From Eunapius fragilis (Eukaryota > Porifera > Demospongiae > Spongillida > Spongillidae): a stretch of 64,000 nt of DNA. The stretch covers positions 17,190,234 to 17,254,233 of the forward strand of contig OY811971.1 in NCBI GenBank assembly GCA_963681505.1. The letters run 5' to 3'. Position numbers and translations under genes: made by a program. Positions 12,621-24,296 of this stretch are shown in pieces (position 1 is the first letter of the stretch; each line of letters begins with the position of its first letter). The notes under the pieces were generated by a model. That model did no database searches. It was not told where the DNA came from and saw nothing but the letters and a program-made list of their open reading frames with translations.

Positions 12621-12875
12621 ACTTTTATAATTAGTAATACTGGCTTTGAACCACAAAAATTAGTTTAACATCTTGGTTTGGTCCTTAAGCCATCTATTAT
12701 TTCTCCAGCTAATGTCAAGCAAAAATGAGAAATAGAATAGTAAAAATAAAAATCCGGCACGGGTTTTTTATATAATAAACTTGTTAAAAACCTGCAAAAA
12801 TAAGGTCTTTCTTACCTGCTTGCTTAATAACAAAGTACATACCATAAATAATTAGAAGCGGACGCAATGACAAGC

Positions 12876-12879
<4 letters not shown>

Positions 12880-12908
<29 letters not shown>

Positions 12909-12952
12909 CATGTGTGTGTGCATGTGTGTGTGCGTGTGTGTGTGCATGTGTA
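12880..12952. repeat. (TG)n microsatellite with CA interruptions
   Basis: TG dinucleotides interrupted by GTGCATG and GCGTG. Confidence 0.95.
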
Positions 12953-13474
12953 CCCAAATTACCCTCAAGCGCTCGCTCGCTCATTAATGTCCTGTCTAAG
13001 CTCCCCTCAGTTGTGACGTTTTAGGGCCTGGAGCCGAGAGATTTTGCAATCACTAATGGTTACCGTATACTTTAAAACATAGCATGTAACTCTCCCATAT
13101 ATGGTCTAGGTACTAAACCATAATTTAGTTTAGGAACTCTATGGTTTATGAATTAGGGATATTGTTGAGGACCTACCAACTCGTCATGATCGGCGTAGTA
13201 CTAAAAAATTTTCATAATACGGACTGGGAAATTTCCGGATGTTGTGGAGACTGTTAAATGCAAATGCTGCCTGCATGTGAAGCTAATTTCACCATGTGTA
13301 TAAAAAGTTTAATCTGAAACTTGCATCATTCTATACATACACCTAAATGTCAAAAAAAAAAAAAATCAAGGTATTCGCGCAGCGTCAACTATCTTCATCC
13401 GAGTATATTGGACCTTAGAGTTAGTAGGACAATATAGCGTATCAATCATAAAGGCATCCGCGTGGGCTTACCTT

Positions 13475-14139
13475 TTATGGGCGCAACGCTAATTGTGTGC
13501 AGACGTCATTTGCAGTCTGCAAGGAAGGAAATGCATTAATAGCGCACTTGTTTGTAGAATTTACTGACCCCAAAATTGCAGAGTAGGTCGCGAGTTTTCT
13601 CGAACTGGTTGTTCACCACACTGGTGCACTTCACATATAGGAGATAAGGGATACATGCTTGTAATAATAAAGTTAAAAGGTACATTGTTTACCTTCTGGC
13701 TACCAGCAAGGTAGCACAATTTGAGTAGACCCTGCTTCAAAGGATACTGTACAAGAGTGTGTACAGTATATGCCGGCGTGCGTATACGTACGTATATGCA
13801 TGTGCGTACGTATTCAAACAGTCGAGACAGTCCATGGCAATGGCATACAATTTAAACTCACAGAGGGCACAAAGCACAGTTTTTTCAAACCGCCAATAGT
13901 AGTTTTGCACAGTGAGCACCTGTCGATTTCGTGGTTTAAAATCTCTTGATGAAATCTCCGCTAAACAAAAGAGAGTGCGGGTACGTGTATAGCCCTCGGT
14001 GTGCAGACTTATATTAGTACACAAATCGATCACCTTGATTCTCTGAGATGACTCTGTTTCGTTCATATAGCTGGTCATCACGAGGAAGAGCTACGGTTAC
14101 AGCCAGAAGAGCACAAAGCAGTTTGATCGCTTTCGTCAT
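13475..14139 (-). pseudogene. saposin-like secreted protein pseudogene (copy A)
   Basis: The four exons of the intact copies at 50.6-51.5 kb and 55.5-56.4 kb can be followed: exon 1 from the ATG at 14139, exon 2 13862-13960, exon 3 13569-13731 and exon 4 13475-13516. Exon 1 keeps the signal peptide and PRDDQLYERN segment but is fused directly to intron sequence: the acidic tract and the splice donor are deleted and a stop follows FVY. Exon 3 is 163 instead of 168 bp (a 5-bp deletion, frameshift). In exon 4 the last conserved cysteine codon is replaced (arginine). Three independent lesions make a functional product very unlikely. Confidence 0.8.
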
Positions 14140-14329
14140 CTTTGGATATCCGATCCTCTATATTTGCAGTGTGAACGATCAACGAATAAGCGTTAGATTT
14201 ATATCACCCATCGCGAGTATAACGGAGCGAAATGAAAACATTTCCGTAATCTTTTGGGTAACGTAAATCACAAATAACCTATCCTAAAAATAGAAATTAC
14301 CGTAATAACGATATTTCCGTTACATCATT

Positions 14330-14610
14330 AGCCCGAATTACTTGTCAGAAAATATGTAATTACGTAAGGATCTTTTATATACTATGAAGGAAGCTACTAA
14401 TTAAAAAGCCAGCAGCTAGTATGATGCTACTAATTTAAAGTGACCACATAGTTTGACGATTCTCGACAACAACAGAAACACTTAATAACTACAAAGTTCA
14501 CTTCTGGAAGCATTGAAGAGGAGCACCATACTTGAGGGAATCTTAGAGGAGAATATCGAAATGAATTTCACATTAAGATTATTTGATCCTAACCGTAAGC
14601 GTGTCCAGCT
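14330..14610 (+). repeat. dispersed repeat, copy 2 (direct copy at 3565-3860)
   Basis: Same order of blocks as the copy at 3.6 kb: AAGGATCTTTTATATAC, GTGACCACATAG, ACAACAGAAACAC, GGAAGCATTGAAGAGGAGC and AATGAATTTCACA. Confidence 0.6.
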
Positions 14611-14712
14611 ACCGCTATGAACACTGACAGTTAGCTTAACTCCCTATGAATTGCCCTTATTTTCCCTTAGTGCGAAGTGTTAATTTTCCCTTAGTGTGAG
14701 GTATGGACTGTA
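14607..14712 (+). mobile_element. half copy of a palindromic element (full copy at 47748-47989)
   Basis: Matches one arm of the palindrome at 47.8 kb: CTACCGCTATGAACACTGAC, AACTCCCTATGAATTGCCC and the terminus GTATGGACTGTATA. Only one arm is present. Confidence 0.75.
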
Positions 14713-14919
14713 TATGAAATCGAATTTTCAAAAGGGAAGACCTATTCTTAAAAGCATTGAATCGCCATGTCGAGCACTGTATTAAAACTAGGATAGCCAG
14801 CGCTTCGCCATTATCAGAAGAGACTGCTTTAATTTGTTAAAGGCCGGGAGGTTTTTGTCTGTCTGCCACTTGGAAGTGTAGGAAGTCTTTGTGCTTCACA
14901 ATCCTCGCCCACCACCCCG

Positions 14920-14963
14920 CACACGCACACACACACACACACGCACACGCACGCACGCACACG

Positions 14964-14996
<33 letters not shown>

Positions 14997-15010
14997 GCAC
15001 ACACACACCT
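14920..15010. repeat. (AC)n/(GCAC)n microsatellite
   Basis: CA repeats with frequent CG interruptions, followed by C-rich sequence and a perfect 8-bp-stem hairpin CAGACGTA/TACGTCTG at about 15042-15062. Confidence 0.93.
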
Positions 15011-15446
15011 CATAATCCTCCCCCCCCCACCCGCCCCCCGCCAGACGTATAAACTACGTCTGGGTACGAGACTAAGTAGAAAACGTACGTCCGTATTTCA
15101 ATTTTTTTGGGCACGAGATGGGGACACTATGAAATCCAAGAAGGAATACTTCTGTGGACGAATTTTCAAATACGAAGACCTAAGTTTAAAAGCGGAGAAT
15201 GGTTGCTTTGTGTATCAGCTATACTTTTCTGTCATGAGCTAACGGTACAGCTTTAAGGTTTTGACGCTATAGACTGGAATTTTGTGATGAGGAACTCACC
15301 CCGTTGACTTCGTGAACATTTGAAGAAAAAAAAAGGCCCCTACAATTCAATGGAACCAAGGGCTTATTCGGGAAATATATAGTGATGTGTTTCAAAAATC
15401 TTGCCAAATGTGCCGCACTAAAATTCTGTCGTGAGCTAAGTTGTAA

Positions 15447-15476
15447 AATCGTTCCATACTGTGTATGGAACGATTA
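15447..15476. repeat. hairpin
   Basis: AATCGTTCCATAC and GTATGGAACGATT form a near-perfect stem around a very short loop. The surrounding 15.1-16.4 kb shows no supported gene. Confidence 0.7.
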
Positions 15477-16424
15477 CGGAAATATGTCGTGATTATGCAA
15501 ACCGCGAATTAATGAAGTTGACCGCTCATTTCTCGATATGCATGACATCGCTAGCAAAGGATAGCTATTATGGCGCCTTTGTAGATACACATTGGTTTGT
15601 TTCGTAACTTCGCGCGTACATACGGTTGAGGCTTTGTAGCTGCATGTACGCCTAGTTTTGTGTGACAGCAAACTTTAATTAGTTACTTGGATATATTTTT
15701 CAAATTGATATTTTTGCAACAATTCGCATGGTTCTAAAAAGAGTAAAAAATGTGCATTCCAACGGTATATTAATTTTCATATCATCTTTTTTCATTCGGT
15801 CAATACGGCAGCATAAAGCGGTACTTTTGAATGTATGGAATTGAATGACCGGCCGCGCTAAAAACAACTGTGCCGGTTTAACTTATATTCGCTACACTGA
15901 TCGTAATAAACATGCTACTGCAGCCAAATATATAAGGAGTAACTGCCACACATACCTGCATATAAAAATGGTTTTTAGAAGGTACTACAGCAGATATTAT
16001 GCATAAAATCATGCCAAATATGCAGCCTGCTCATGGTAGCAATATACAAATATATAGCCAAGTGTGTCTATATCATGTTCTCGGAAGCACAATTTTACCA
16101 TTCAATGAAAAAGGCATTTAACATGTCAGGAAAATCAGTAATATAGTCAATAAGCAGCTGTAATATGCATATTTTTTCATTCTCCTTTCTTCCTTGATGT
16201 CTTCCTGTGTCCAGTAACAGATAGTGGCTTTTTGGAACTTTGCAAGTACTTTTCACTGAATTAGCCATGCATTCTCTGCAACTCATCCTTCCTTTTAGCA
16301 CAATTCTTACAATCAGTTCTTACATGAAGTGGAATAGGTAAAGGTGGATTGCACATTACATTTATCTCTGTATTCAAAACTGGTAAAGGAACAGCTACAT
16401 CCTCAGCTGTGTCAATAGACCCAA

Positions 16425-16915
16425 CTACAAGTACCAAAGCTATCCCACTACCAGAGGAATAGGTACCCCACTACCAGTACCATAGGTATCCCACTACCAG
16501 AGGAATAGGTACCCCACTACCAGTGCTGCATGTAGCTCCCACTACCAAAGCAATAGGTACCCCACTACATGTGCTGTAGCTACCCCGCTACCAGAGCAAT
16601 AGATACCCCACTACCACTACCATAGCTACCCCGCTACCAGAGCAATAGGTACCCCACTACCAGTACCATAGCTATCCCACTACCAGAGCAATAGGTACCC
16701 CAATACCAGTGCAATAGCCATCCTAAGACCAATGATATAGTTACACCACTACCAGAGCCATAGCTATCCCACTACCAGAGCAATAGGTACTCCACTTCAA
16801 GTACCATACCTATCCCACCACCAGTAGAATAGGTACCCCACTACCAGTGCAATAGCTATCCCACTACCAGAGCAATAGGTACCCCACTACCACTACCATG
16901 CATGGTACCCCTCTA
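16425..16915 (+). repeat. minisatellite, 26-27 bp unit, about 18 copies
   Basis: Units of the type CCACTACCAGAGCAATAGG followed by TACC alternate with CCACTACCAGTACCATAGC followed by TATC, giving a roughly 53-bp higher-order period. Several units begin with the KpnI-like GGTACC. No unit preserves an open frame across the array on either strand. Confidence 0.93.
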
Positions 16916-16919
16916 CACT

Positions 16920-17880
16920 ATAAACTGCTCATTGAGAAGAACCTCTACTTCAGCCCAACATCTTGTATCATTAACATATGATGTATTGTCCACCGCAACG
17001 CATCAGGTGTAGTGGTGACATTGCTTCCAGCAGAGTGCTCAAGAATTGATGCAATGATACTTCTTTTATTTTCTAAACGTTGAGATGCTATATTGGTTTG
17101 GATGTAAAACACTAGCCCCGTTTGTTATCATGGGTGCTTGCAGTTCATTACGTTCATTAATGTCATTTTAATACTCTTCAAATCACCAACAGTCTACATT
17201 ATCCATGCAACTACTCACAGAACAATAGTTTAATTAGCATAGTATTAAAACATGAAAATAATCAACTAACATTGCATGTTGCCATGACAAATTTTGATTA
17301 AATTGGTTTGATTGATAAGAGCACTGCGCTAAATCCGAATCTCGCGTGATATGTATGCAAGGCGCTGTTACATAAACAGCAGAGTCTTGCCATTATCTAG
17401 CTAAAGAACCCACGGCAACGAAAAGGTGCGTTTTAAATAGAACACCTCGTTAAGATTCTCTAACTACGTAAAAAAAGGTCAGATACACATCATTCTTAGT
17501 AACATTAGGGCAAATAGGTATTGCGTCCCACTGTCATAAAAGCTATTAGCTTTCACGATAATCGCCATATGAAGCCGTTCGTGGAGGCTTCGGGACACCA
17601 CCCTGCGCATTGTCTGATTGCCCTCATATTTAAATGTGTAATGCATCTAGGTGTCCTTAATGCCTTCATATGTATTTCATGCAACCCATTCAATGCGCTA
17701 CAAATTCTATAACCATCAAACCATATACCCTTTTTGACACGCCCACAACTTACTACTGCGAATCATACAACGAATTTCAAATGCTAAAAGAAGCCATTGG
17801 CTAACTTTATAGAATATAGCAAGCACAACAAAACTCTAAACCAGTGCCAACAAACGATCGCCTCCAGCCCTAATGAGAGG
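16920..17880. other. no recognisable gene
   Basis: Short frames only; no domain, splice pattern or repeat that I can support. Confidence 0.5.
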
Positions 17881-18209
17881 TGGGGGGCAGGGGGGCAAAA
17901 TCCCCGTGCCCGGGCCTCAATGGGGCCCGGGCCTTTAAAGCCACGCCCTTTATTAGTCACTAGGCACGCCCCTCAGGCCTGGTCGATAATGAATGGGTTA
18001 GTTGCTAATTAGTTTCGGGGCCCAGATCGTTGTAACCAATCAGCGTCTTGGTTTACACTTTCTGTTTAATTTAACGAGCGGCAATAATGGGCTACCATCA
18101 CAAATCAGGCCCAGAAAAGAAGGGAAAACTAAAGGCAATGCGTGCTAAAGGGGTCAAAGGGCAGAATACGCTACAACAACATGGGTTTCAGGGGCGGATA
18201 CAGGAATTT

Positions 18210-18520
18210 CCAAAAAGGGGGGGTTGAGACCCGCGATACGAAATGCGTGGGGAGGGGGGGGGGGGGGGTGCTGTCCACTTTAGGCCCGACACGAAAAGCA
18301 GGGAGTGGGGGGGGGGGGGGGTGCCCGCTCAGGCCCGATACAACAAGCGGGGGTGGGGTGCTGTCCGCTTCAGGCTTGATAGGAAAAGAAGGGGGGGCGC
18401 TGTGTCCACTTAAGGCCCGATACGTAAAGCGTGGGGGGGGGGGGGGGGGGGGGTGGTGCTGTCCGGCGCTTCAGGCCCGATACAAAAAGCGGGGGGGGGT
18501 TGCAACCCCCCCCCTTCCTG
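18210..18520 (+). repeat. G-rich minisatellite, about 60-bp unit, about five copies
   Basis: Each unit contains a CAGGCCCGATAC-type block, AAAAGCG and a poly-G run (the longest is 21 G at 18433-18453), then TGCTGTCCGCTT. The frame open across it is glycine-rich only because of the G runs and is not considered a gene. Confidence 0.85.
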
Positions 18521-18624
18521 GTTTGATGTGATAGCGTCTAAATGAGATTGATGAGATTCATTAGGCTAGGGGCCCGAGAAAAAATTTGCCCCGGGCCCGG
18601 GCTGGCTCTTGGCGGCCCTGATCG

Positions 18625-19682
18625 CAGGGCTGCCGTAGCACGGCTAGGGGTCTGGCCTGAGGCCGGCCGGCCTGCCAGTCCGGCCTGACAGGTCGGCCTG
18701 GCAGGCCAAATTAGTAGATATTATAGTTTATAAATGTCAATCATTAATTTTATTGTTTTACGATATTGCGTTGTCAATCAACGAAGCGTGTCTGTCGGTT
18801 TCTACGATTCCCAGCGGCTCAAACCTGTTTCAAACCTGGATCTGTGGGAATACAATCCCGAGGAACTCGTAGGATTCGCGCCATTGCGAAGGTTTAGTAG
18901 TACGGTATAGTATAGTATAAACACATCCGCTATCTGAAAGGTCCATACATCAAAGGAGTAGGCCTACGCAGATAAAGCGTGGTGTGATTAGTACTGCCAC
19001 AGGTCGTTCTCCAGGGAACACTGCACTTTAATTTGTCTAGACACATGAATGGCATTACAACAATGTTCATGTGTATAGCAGTCTTCGCAACATGCACAGA
19101 TAAGGAATATATGCTTGGCTTCGACTCTTGCAGTATAGATCAGTAGATGTCATGGCCTCTTTAGATCGCTTGGAATGGTGTAAATGCACAACAGACACAC
19201 AATTTCCCACTGTAATTGCAAAGCTTGCTCGAAAGTACCTGGCTATTCCAGCGTCATCCGCTCCATCAGAGAGCGGAGTGTTTTCAAGAGCCATTTTGAT
19301 CCAGGAGCGACAGCGATGGAACCTGCATGTACTTCCCCAACGGCTGGAGGCATAGCACAATGCATGGATGCTTCGAAAGAAATAAGCCATTGCTATTGTT
19401 CAATGTATTATAAATAATAATAATATTTATTCGCATCTCAGTATGCCGGATCTTTTATAATTTCACAATCGATCATCTTCACTACATTAATATTTGAATT
19501 CTGAACAAGAAGCTTGATCTGTACATGTAAAAATCAGTCATATACTATATGCATGTATTGTGTCACAATGAGGGGTGTGGTCCGGTCTGACATGCCAGGG
19601 GTCCGGCCTGACAGGTCAGGCCAGGTCTCTGGCCTGTCAGGCCGGCCTGACAGGCCGGCTGGCCGCGCCTTTGGCAGCCCTG
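18625..19682 (+). mobile_element. non-autonomous hAT element with perfect 8-bp TSD
   Basis: The element begins CAGGGCTGCC and ends GGCAGCCCTG, a perfect 10-bp terminal inverted repeat of the CAGGG type known for hAT transposons. The 8 bp CCTGATCG occurs immediately before (18617-18624) and after (19683-19690): an exact target duplication of the hAT length. Subterminal regions (18640-18710 and 19570-19670) are GC-rich clusters of GGCCTGACAGGCC-like palindromes, possible transposase binding sites. Inside remains only a C-terminal piece of transposase, so it depends on a helper. Confidence 0.93.
19128..19355 (+). pseudogene. hAT transposase remnant, C-terminal dimerisation domain
   Basis: The 75-residue frame contains FPTVIAKLARKYLAIPAS followed by SAPSESGVFSRA, which matches the conserved hAT C-terminal dimerisation motif (LARKYLAIPATSAPSERVFS type). 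The catalytic RNase H-like portion is missing and the conserved ERVFS reads ESGVFS. It sits centrally in the hAT element at 18625-19682 and is a deletion relic. Confidence 0.85.
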
Positions 19683-20233
19683 CCTGATCGCCTCAAATCA
19701 ATCCTCAAAAATTACGTTACAATTTTTGGGAGACAATTTTTTACGGTAGTTACGTGATTTATCCAAGTACTGAAGTACCTACTTTAATTTTGCAGAATGG
19801 AGCGCCGTCGTCGAGTCAGCCGACTTATTTTGAGCAAACCCCGCTGACGGACAGCAGTGTTATCCTTTCGCACGCTGAATGAGCGAATGGTACGTGCATG
19901 GAGCCCTCGCTCATACCGATCGGTTACGACCCAACCAGAGAGCCAGTCAGAGGCTCATCCACGAACCCCCTGTGCTTTTGAATTAAGATCTTACCGAGCG
20001 TTCAACTCCCCCAGCGCGCAAAGTGTGTAACGGGAGGACCCGGGAGCTTTTGCTGTATATAGGGCTGTTTTCGGCAGCTCCCAGCTCCCTCCGTGCATGT
20101 GTAATGAGTTGAATTGTGCGCTTGCGCACACAAAAGTACAAGTGTATGGAATGACTGATCGTATATATATTTTTGTAACGCTGTATTGTAATTGCTGTGA
20201 TTGTCATTACTTTTGGCCAATCATTACACATGT

Positions 20234-21461
20234 ATGGTTGATGACAACATGGAGACCGTGCATCCACAAATTGCTATTCCTAAATCCGAGCCGGAATCGG
20301 CGCCGTGTGCCTGCATTCTACTTGGTGGAACGCTAGACGCACAGGATGGTTCGCTGCACCGCTTCTACAAAGCAGACAAGCCGACGCGCATTCTTGCCCG
20401 AGCAACTTTAAGGTGATAGGGTACCCTCCTGGAATTTGAAAAAAAATCATACTAACTTGTAGCCTGAGAGCATCTTAGAGGACCGTATCATTTTGACAGT
20501 TATTAGATGAGCAGTAAAAATGGTACAAATATTCTAAGAACAAAACTTTATAATTGGTTTGTTGAAAACTGTAGTGCTTAAAAATCACCAAATTTGGAGG
20601 ATAATATCTTCTTTCGTTTGGTGCATTCGTTTCGAAACGGAGCAGTAGGTTTGTGCCAAAGCTTATACTAACCATCGTTTCAGGGTGAACTAATTAGGCT
20701 ACTCATGGATTACTCATGCTGGGCATTCCAGAACAGCTACTTTATCGTGATTACACGTTCTTCATTACTTAATTGTCCTTTTGGTGCATCGATAACGTTA
20801 CTACCCTTTCCCACAAATGTACAGCAATTTTTTTACAAAGTTACGCATCCCTGGACGCCATACTTGTACCTTGAAATTGAAATGTTATTAATAAATAGAT
20901 TTTCGGTTTTCGGCTATTTAGAAAAAGGTAACTTATTTTGAAAACAAGGACAAGATATTTTCCTACACGTACGCTCTTCTTGGTGCTTAGCTCCTATCGT
21001 AATAATATGCTCAACACTTGATCATAAGGTCTGTTGTCCTGAATGTGCAGGAAAAAGAGTTTTTACCGTTCGTATTTCAAGGTGCTCGTAAAACAAGCGG
21101 TGCTAGTGTTTCTGCGCGTTATTGAAATGCTATCAAGGTGGCATATCTTAAACAATAAGGTGGATTCTCTCCGAATTATATACGGTACTTGAACAGAACT
21201 ACCAATTGTTGATGACGTATTTTAATAATTCAGACCCCAAAATACATGGCGGACTCAAACTGCGCATGCGTGCGCGAATTACAAGATGGCGGATGCCAAA
21301 GTTTAAGGCATTGCGCTCGGTTAAATACGTTACTTATCCAAACGATATCAAGGTGGCATATCTTAAACAATAAGGTAGATCTTACCAACTTTTTTTTCCA
21401 AAAAAACCACGTTATGGGTACTACTACCTTAAAGCGCTTACCCAGTGCATGGACTCGCTAG
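20234..21461 (+). pseudogene. possible small host ORF interrupted by the first TTAA element
   Basis: From an ATG at 20234 a frame runs into the TTAA at 20408-20411. If the element at 20412-21428 and one TTAA are removed, the frame continues without a break to a stop at 21459-21461, about 69 residues in all (it includes IPKSEPESAPCACILLGG and KADKPTRILARATLKRLP). The local sequence is GC-richer than its surroundings. The family is not recognised and the open frame could be chance, so confidence is low. Confidence 0.25.
20412..21428 (+). mobile_element. TTAA-flanked non-autonomous DNA transposon, copy 1
   Basis: The 1017-bp unit is flanked by TTAA at 20408-20411 and 21429-21432. Ends are imperfect inverted repeats: GGTGATAGGGTACCC at the left and, read inward from the right, GGTAGTAGTACCCATAACG. 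TTAA target duplication is typical of piggyBac and Kolobok elements. It contains an internal direct repeat (ATCAAGGTGGCATATCTTAA at about 21132 and about 21349). Relative to copy 2 it carries about 33 extra bp near 20745. No transposase is seen. Confidence 0.85.
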
Positions 21462-21577
21462 TTTGCACCCACGCAAGACGGCAGCTTGACTCTGTATTCT
21501 GGGAGCGAAGCTACGTCACAGCTTGGGCATTCGGATGTGGATATACTTATACTAGTACAAAGACACTGTTTGCATAC

Positions 21578-22832
21578 CAGTTCAGAATCTGTTGTCTTTA
21601 CGCTATCGCTAAGCATCAGAAAAGCTATAAGCCCATCTCTATCATCGTCTTCGTCACCTTCGTCTTCGTCACCATCTTCACTTTGTCTGCCCTTCAACCT
21701 TAAGGTGATAGGGTACCCTCCTGGAATTTGAAAAAAAAATCATACTAGCTTGTAGCCTGAGAGCATCTTAGAGGACCGTATCATTTTGACAGTTATTAGA
21801 TGAGCAGTAAAAATGGTACAAATATTCTAAGAACAAAACTTTATAATTGGTTTGTTGAAAACTGTAGTGCTTAAAAATCACCAAATTTGGAGGATAAATA
21901 TGAAATAATATCTTCTTTCGTTTGGTGCATTCGTTTCGAAACGGAGCAGTAGGTTTGTGCCAAAGCTTATACTAACCATCGTTTCAGGGTGAACTAATTA
22001 GGCTACTCATGGATTACTCATGCTGGGCATTCCAGAACAGCTACTTGTCCTTTTGGTGCATCGATAACGTTACTACCCTTTTCCACAAATGTACAGCAAT
22101 TTTTTACAAAGTTACGCATCCCTGGACGCCATATTTGTACCTTGAAATTGAAATGTTATTAATAGATAGATTTTCGGTTTTCGGCTATTTAGAAAAAAGT
22201 AACTTATTTTGATAACAAGGACAAGATATTTTCCTACACGTACGCTCTTCTTGGTGCCTAGCTCCTATCGTAATAATATGCTCAACACTTGATCATAAGG
22301 TCTGTTGTCCTGAATGTGCAAGAAAAAGAGTTTTTACCGTTCGTATTTCAAGGTGCTCGTAAAACAAGCGGTGCTAGTGTTTCTGCGCGTTATTGAAATG
22401 CTATCAAGGTGGCATATCTTAAACAATAAGGTGGATTCTCTCCGAATTATATACGGTACTTGAACAGAACTACCAATTGTTGATGACGTATTTTAATAAT
22501 TCAGACCCCAAAATACATGGCGGACTCAAACTGCGCATGCGTGCGCGAATTACAAGATGGCGGATGCCAAAGTTTAAGGCATTGCGCTCGGTTAAATACG
22601 TTACTTATCCAAATGATATCAAGGTGGCATATCTTAAACAATAAGGTGGATCTTACCAACTTTTTTTCCAAAAAAACCACGTTATGGGTACTACTACCTT
22701 AAGATTACGGTCCACAAATCGATCAAATTGACTCTCTGAGATGACTTCGTTTCGTTCATATAGCTGCTCATCACGAGGAAGAGCTACGGTTACAGCCAGA
22801 AGGGCAGAGAGCAGTACGATCGCTTTCATCAT
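21578..22832 (-). pseudogene. saposin-like secreted protein gene split by a transposon (copy B)
   Basis: Exon 1 starts with ATGATG at 22832, reads the signal peptide and PRDEQLYERN segment down to 22703, is interrupted by the TTAA element at 21704-22698, and resumes at 21699 with the acidic tract (EDGDEDEGDEDDD), ending at a splice donor (GTATGC) after 21578. The intact copies have ATAAGG where this copy has TTAAGG, which shows the insertion point (about codon 45). Exons 2-4 are not found beyond the donor; unrelated sequence follows, so the copy is also 3'-truncated. Homology extends upstream to about 23300, matching the 5' region of the intact copy D. Confidence 0.85.
21704..22698 (+). mobile_element. 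TTAA-flanked non-autonomous DNA transposon, copy 2
   Basis: The 995-bp unit is flanked by TTAA at 21700-21703 and 22699-22702 and is nearly identical to copy 1 apart from small indels (a 35-bp region missing near 22045, 7-9 bp extra near 21898). The pre-insertion site is visible in the related genes near 51345 and 55670. High similarity suggests recent activity or a shared recent source. Confidence 0.88.
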
Positions 22833-23529
22833 CTTTGGATATCCGATCCTCTACACTTGTAGTGTGAACGATCAACGAATAAGCGCTAGATTTATATCAC
22901 CCATCGCGAGTATAACTGTTTGCAAATACTGCTTAACGCGGAAACTAGCGCGGTGCAAGCAGATGAGTAGTTTTCAACAAAATATACGCACGCAGGAGGA
23001 AAAGGACGATATATTGCTGCATGTACGTGCATGTATACCTCTATATCTGCGGTGCATGTATAATAGTATTAATTTGTACCAAACGTCAGACATCGGCGGA
23101 CGGTTTATTGACCAATATAATAGATTATACAAACATATTTTAGTCCGTATACGACTGGTTAGATAGAGCAAATGATAAATTGAACTGTTAAGCCTATTGA
23201 TTTTTTGGCACTTCATGAAACACTTGCCTACTATACTGGCCTGCTATATATATGTAGTACATGTTAACACCCATGCATATATTGCTATGCCTGCAAACTT
23301 GCATTGAGTATACACTGCAACGGTGTCACACAAGTACACTGCTATACCATCACACTGCACGTTTACAATGTACACTGCTTGTAGTTTTAATTTGCACACG
23401 CTTTTGTGTTCTTGTGCACACATTTGCATTGTTACTAGTACAGCATTGTATGGCCTATTGTTGTACAAACACACACATGCACACACTCACACACACACAT
23501 GCGCATGCAGCGATATGTATCCCACTACT

Positions 23530-23690
23530 CAAGACAGCTGTGGAGTGGACATTACTGTAGACAGCTGTGGAGTGGACACTACCGTAGACAGCTGTGGATT
23601 TGGACACAACCTGACACAGCTGTAGAATGGAAACAAATGCAGACAGCTGTTGTTAAGTGTTACCTGACTGACAGACAGCTATGCAGTACC
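23530..23690 (+). repeat. short tandem repeat, about 30-bp unit
   Basis: Four or five units of GACAGCTGTGGAGTGGACA plus ten or so bases. The inverted counterpart is in the dispersed repeat at 32340-32490. Confidence 0.8.
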
Positions 23691-23699
23691 CCATAGATA

Positions 23700-24180
23700 A
23701 GTGCTATTGAGTGGACACTACCATGATTGGACTATATGCATGACAGATTTTTATGTGACTAGCGTGCACCCGTGAAAAATCTCGTTTTTAATTTAATAGG
23801 TATTAAGATGCATGCCCCATGCTCCCAATGACGTTGTACGAAGAGGTTTGCGCACTTGGATCACTCTTAGCATCCACCTGTGGAGCAGCTTTAAAAAAAA
23901 AAAACATTTATATGCCATAGTTACGTTAGTGTAATGTATTTAATACAAAGGGCTCCCAAACCCTTACAATTAGTTATGATTTTTTTTTTTAAAACACTCT
24001 ACCACCACCTGTTCTAACATACGGTTACTACGCACCCTCTATAACATGCCCGGGCCGCGTAATACATGCAAGTACTTCTTTGAATCAGATAGTAACTACA
24101 TGTTCTCGGTCTCGACGATGAGACTTGAGAGTGAACCACAATAGTGTTGCTTTAAGTACTGCATTTGATGACATTATTAC
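23700..24180 (-). repeat. dispersed repeat family D, inverted copy
   Basis: The reverse complement matches 31990-32350 and 52310-52650: blocks GGAGCATGGGGCATGCATCT, GGATGCTAAGAGTGATCC, GTAGTAACCGTATGTTAGA and TTGTGGTTCACTCTCAAGTC. No coding content recognised. Confidence 0.75.
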
Positions 24181-24296
24181 CTCCTGTACAGTCACAGTGC
24201 TCAGTTGGGTACCTTATCTGTGTTTATGTGCCCATGTGATTATTAACAACTATCGATAACTATTATATGTACCATATCAGTGCATGGATCCAAGAT

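Noticed and set aside
16425..16915. CRISPR-like regular repeat
   Set aside because: Eukaryotic context and no unique spacers between units; it is a minisatellite.
18142..18531. 129-codon glycine-rich frame
   Set aside because: Spans a G-rich minisatellite with variable G runs; frame would not be maintained and no start context or homology is evident.
17889..18624. A second hAT-like element with CAGGGSSGCC ends (CAGGGGGGC at 17892, GGCGGCCCTG at 18611)
   Set aside because: GC-rich ends are partly complementary, but no target duplication was found and G runs make chance similarity likely.
22741..23166. 141-codon plus-strand frame (MTSFRSYSCSSRG)
   Set aside because: It is antisense to exon 1 and promoter of saposin-like copy B; the same shadow appears opposite copies A, C and D.
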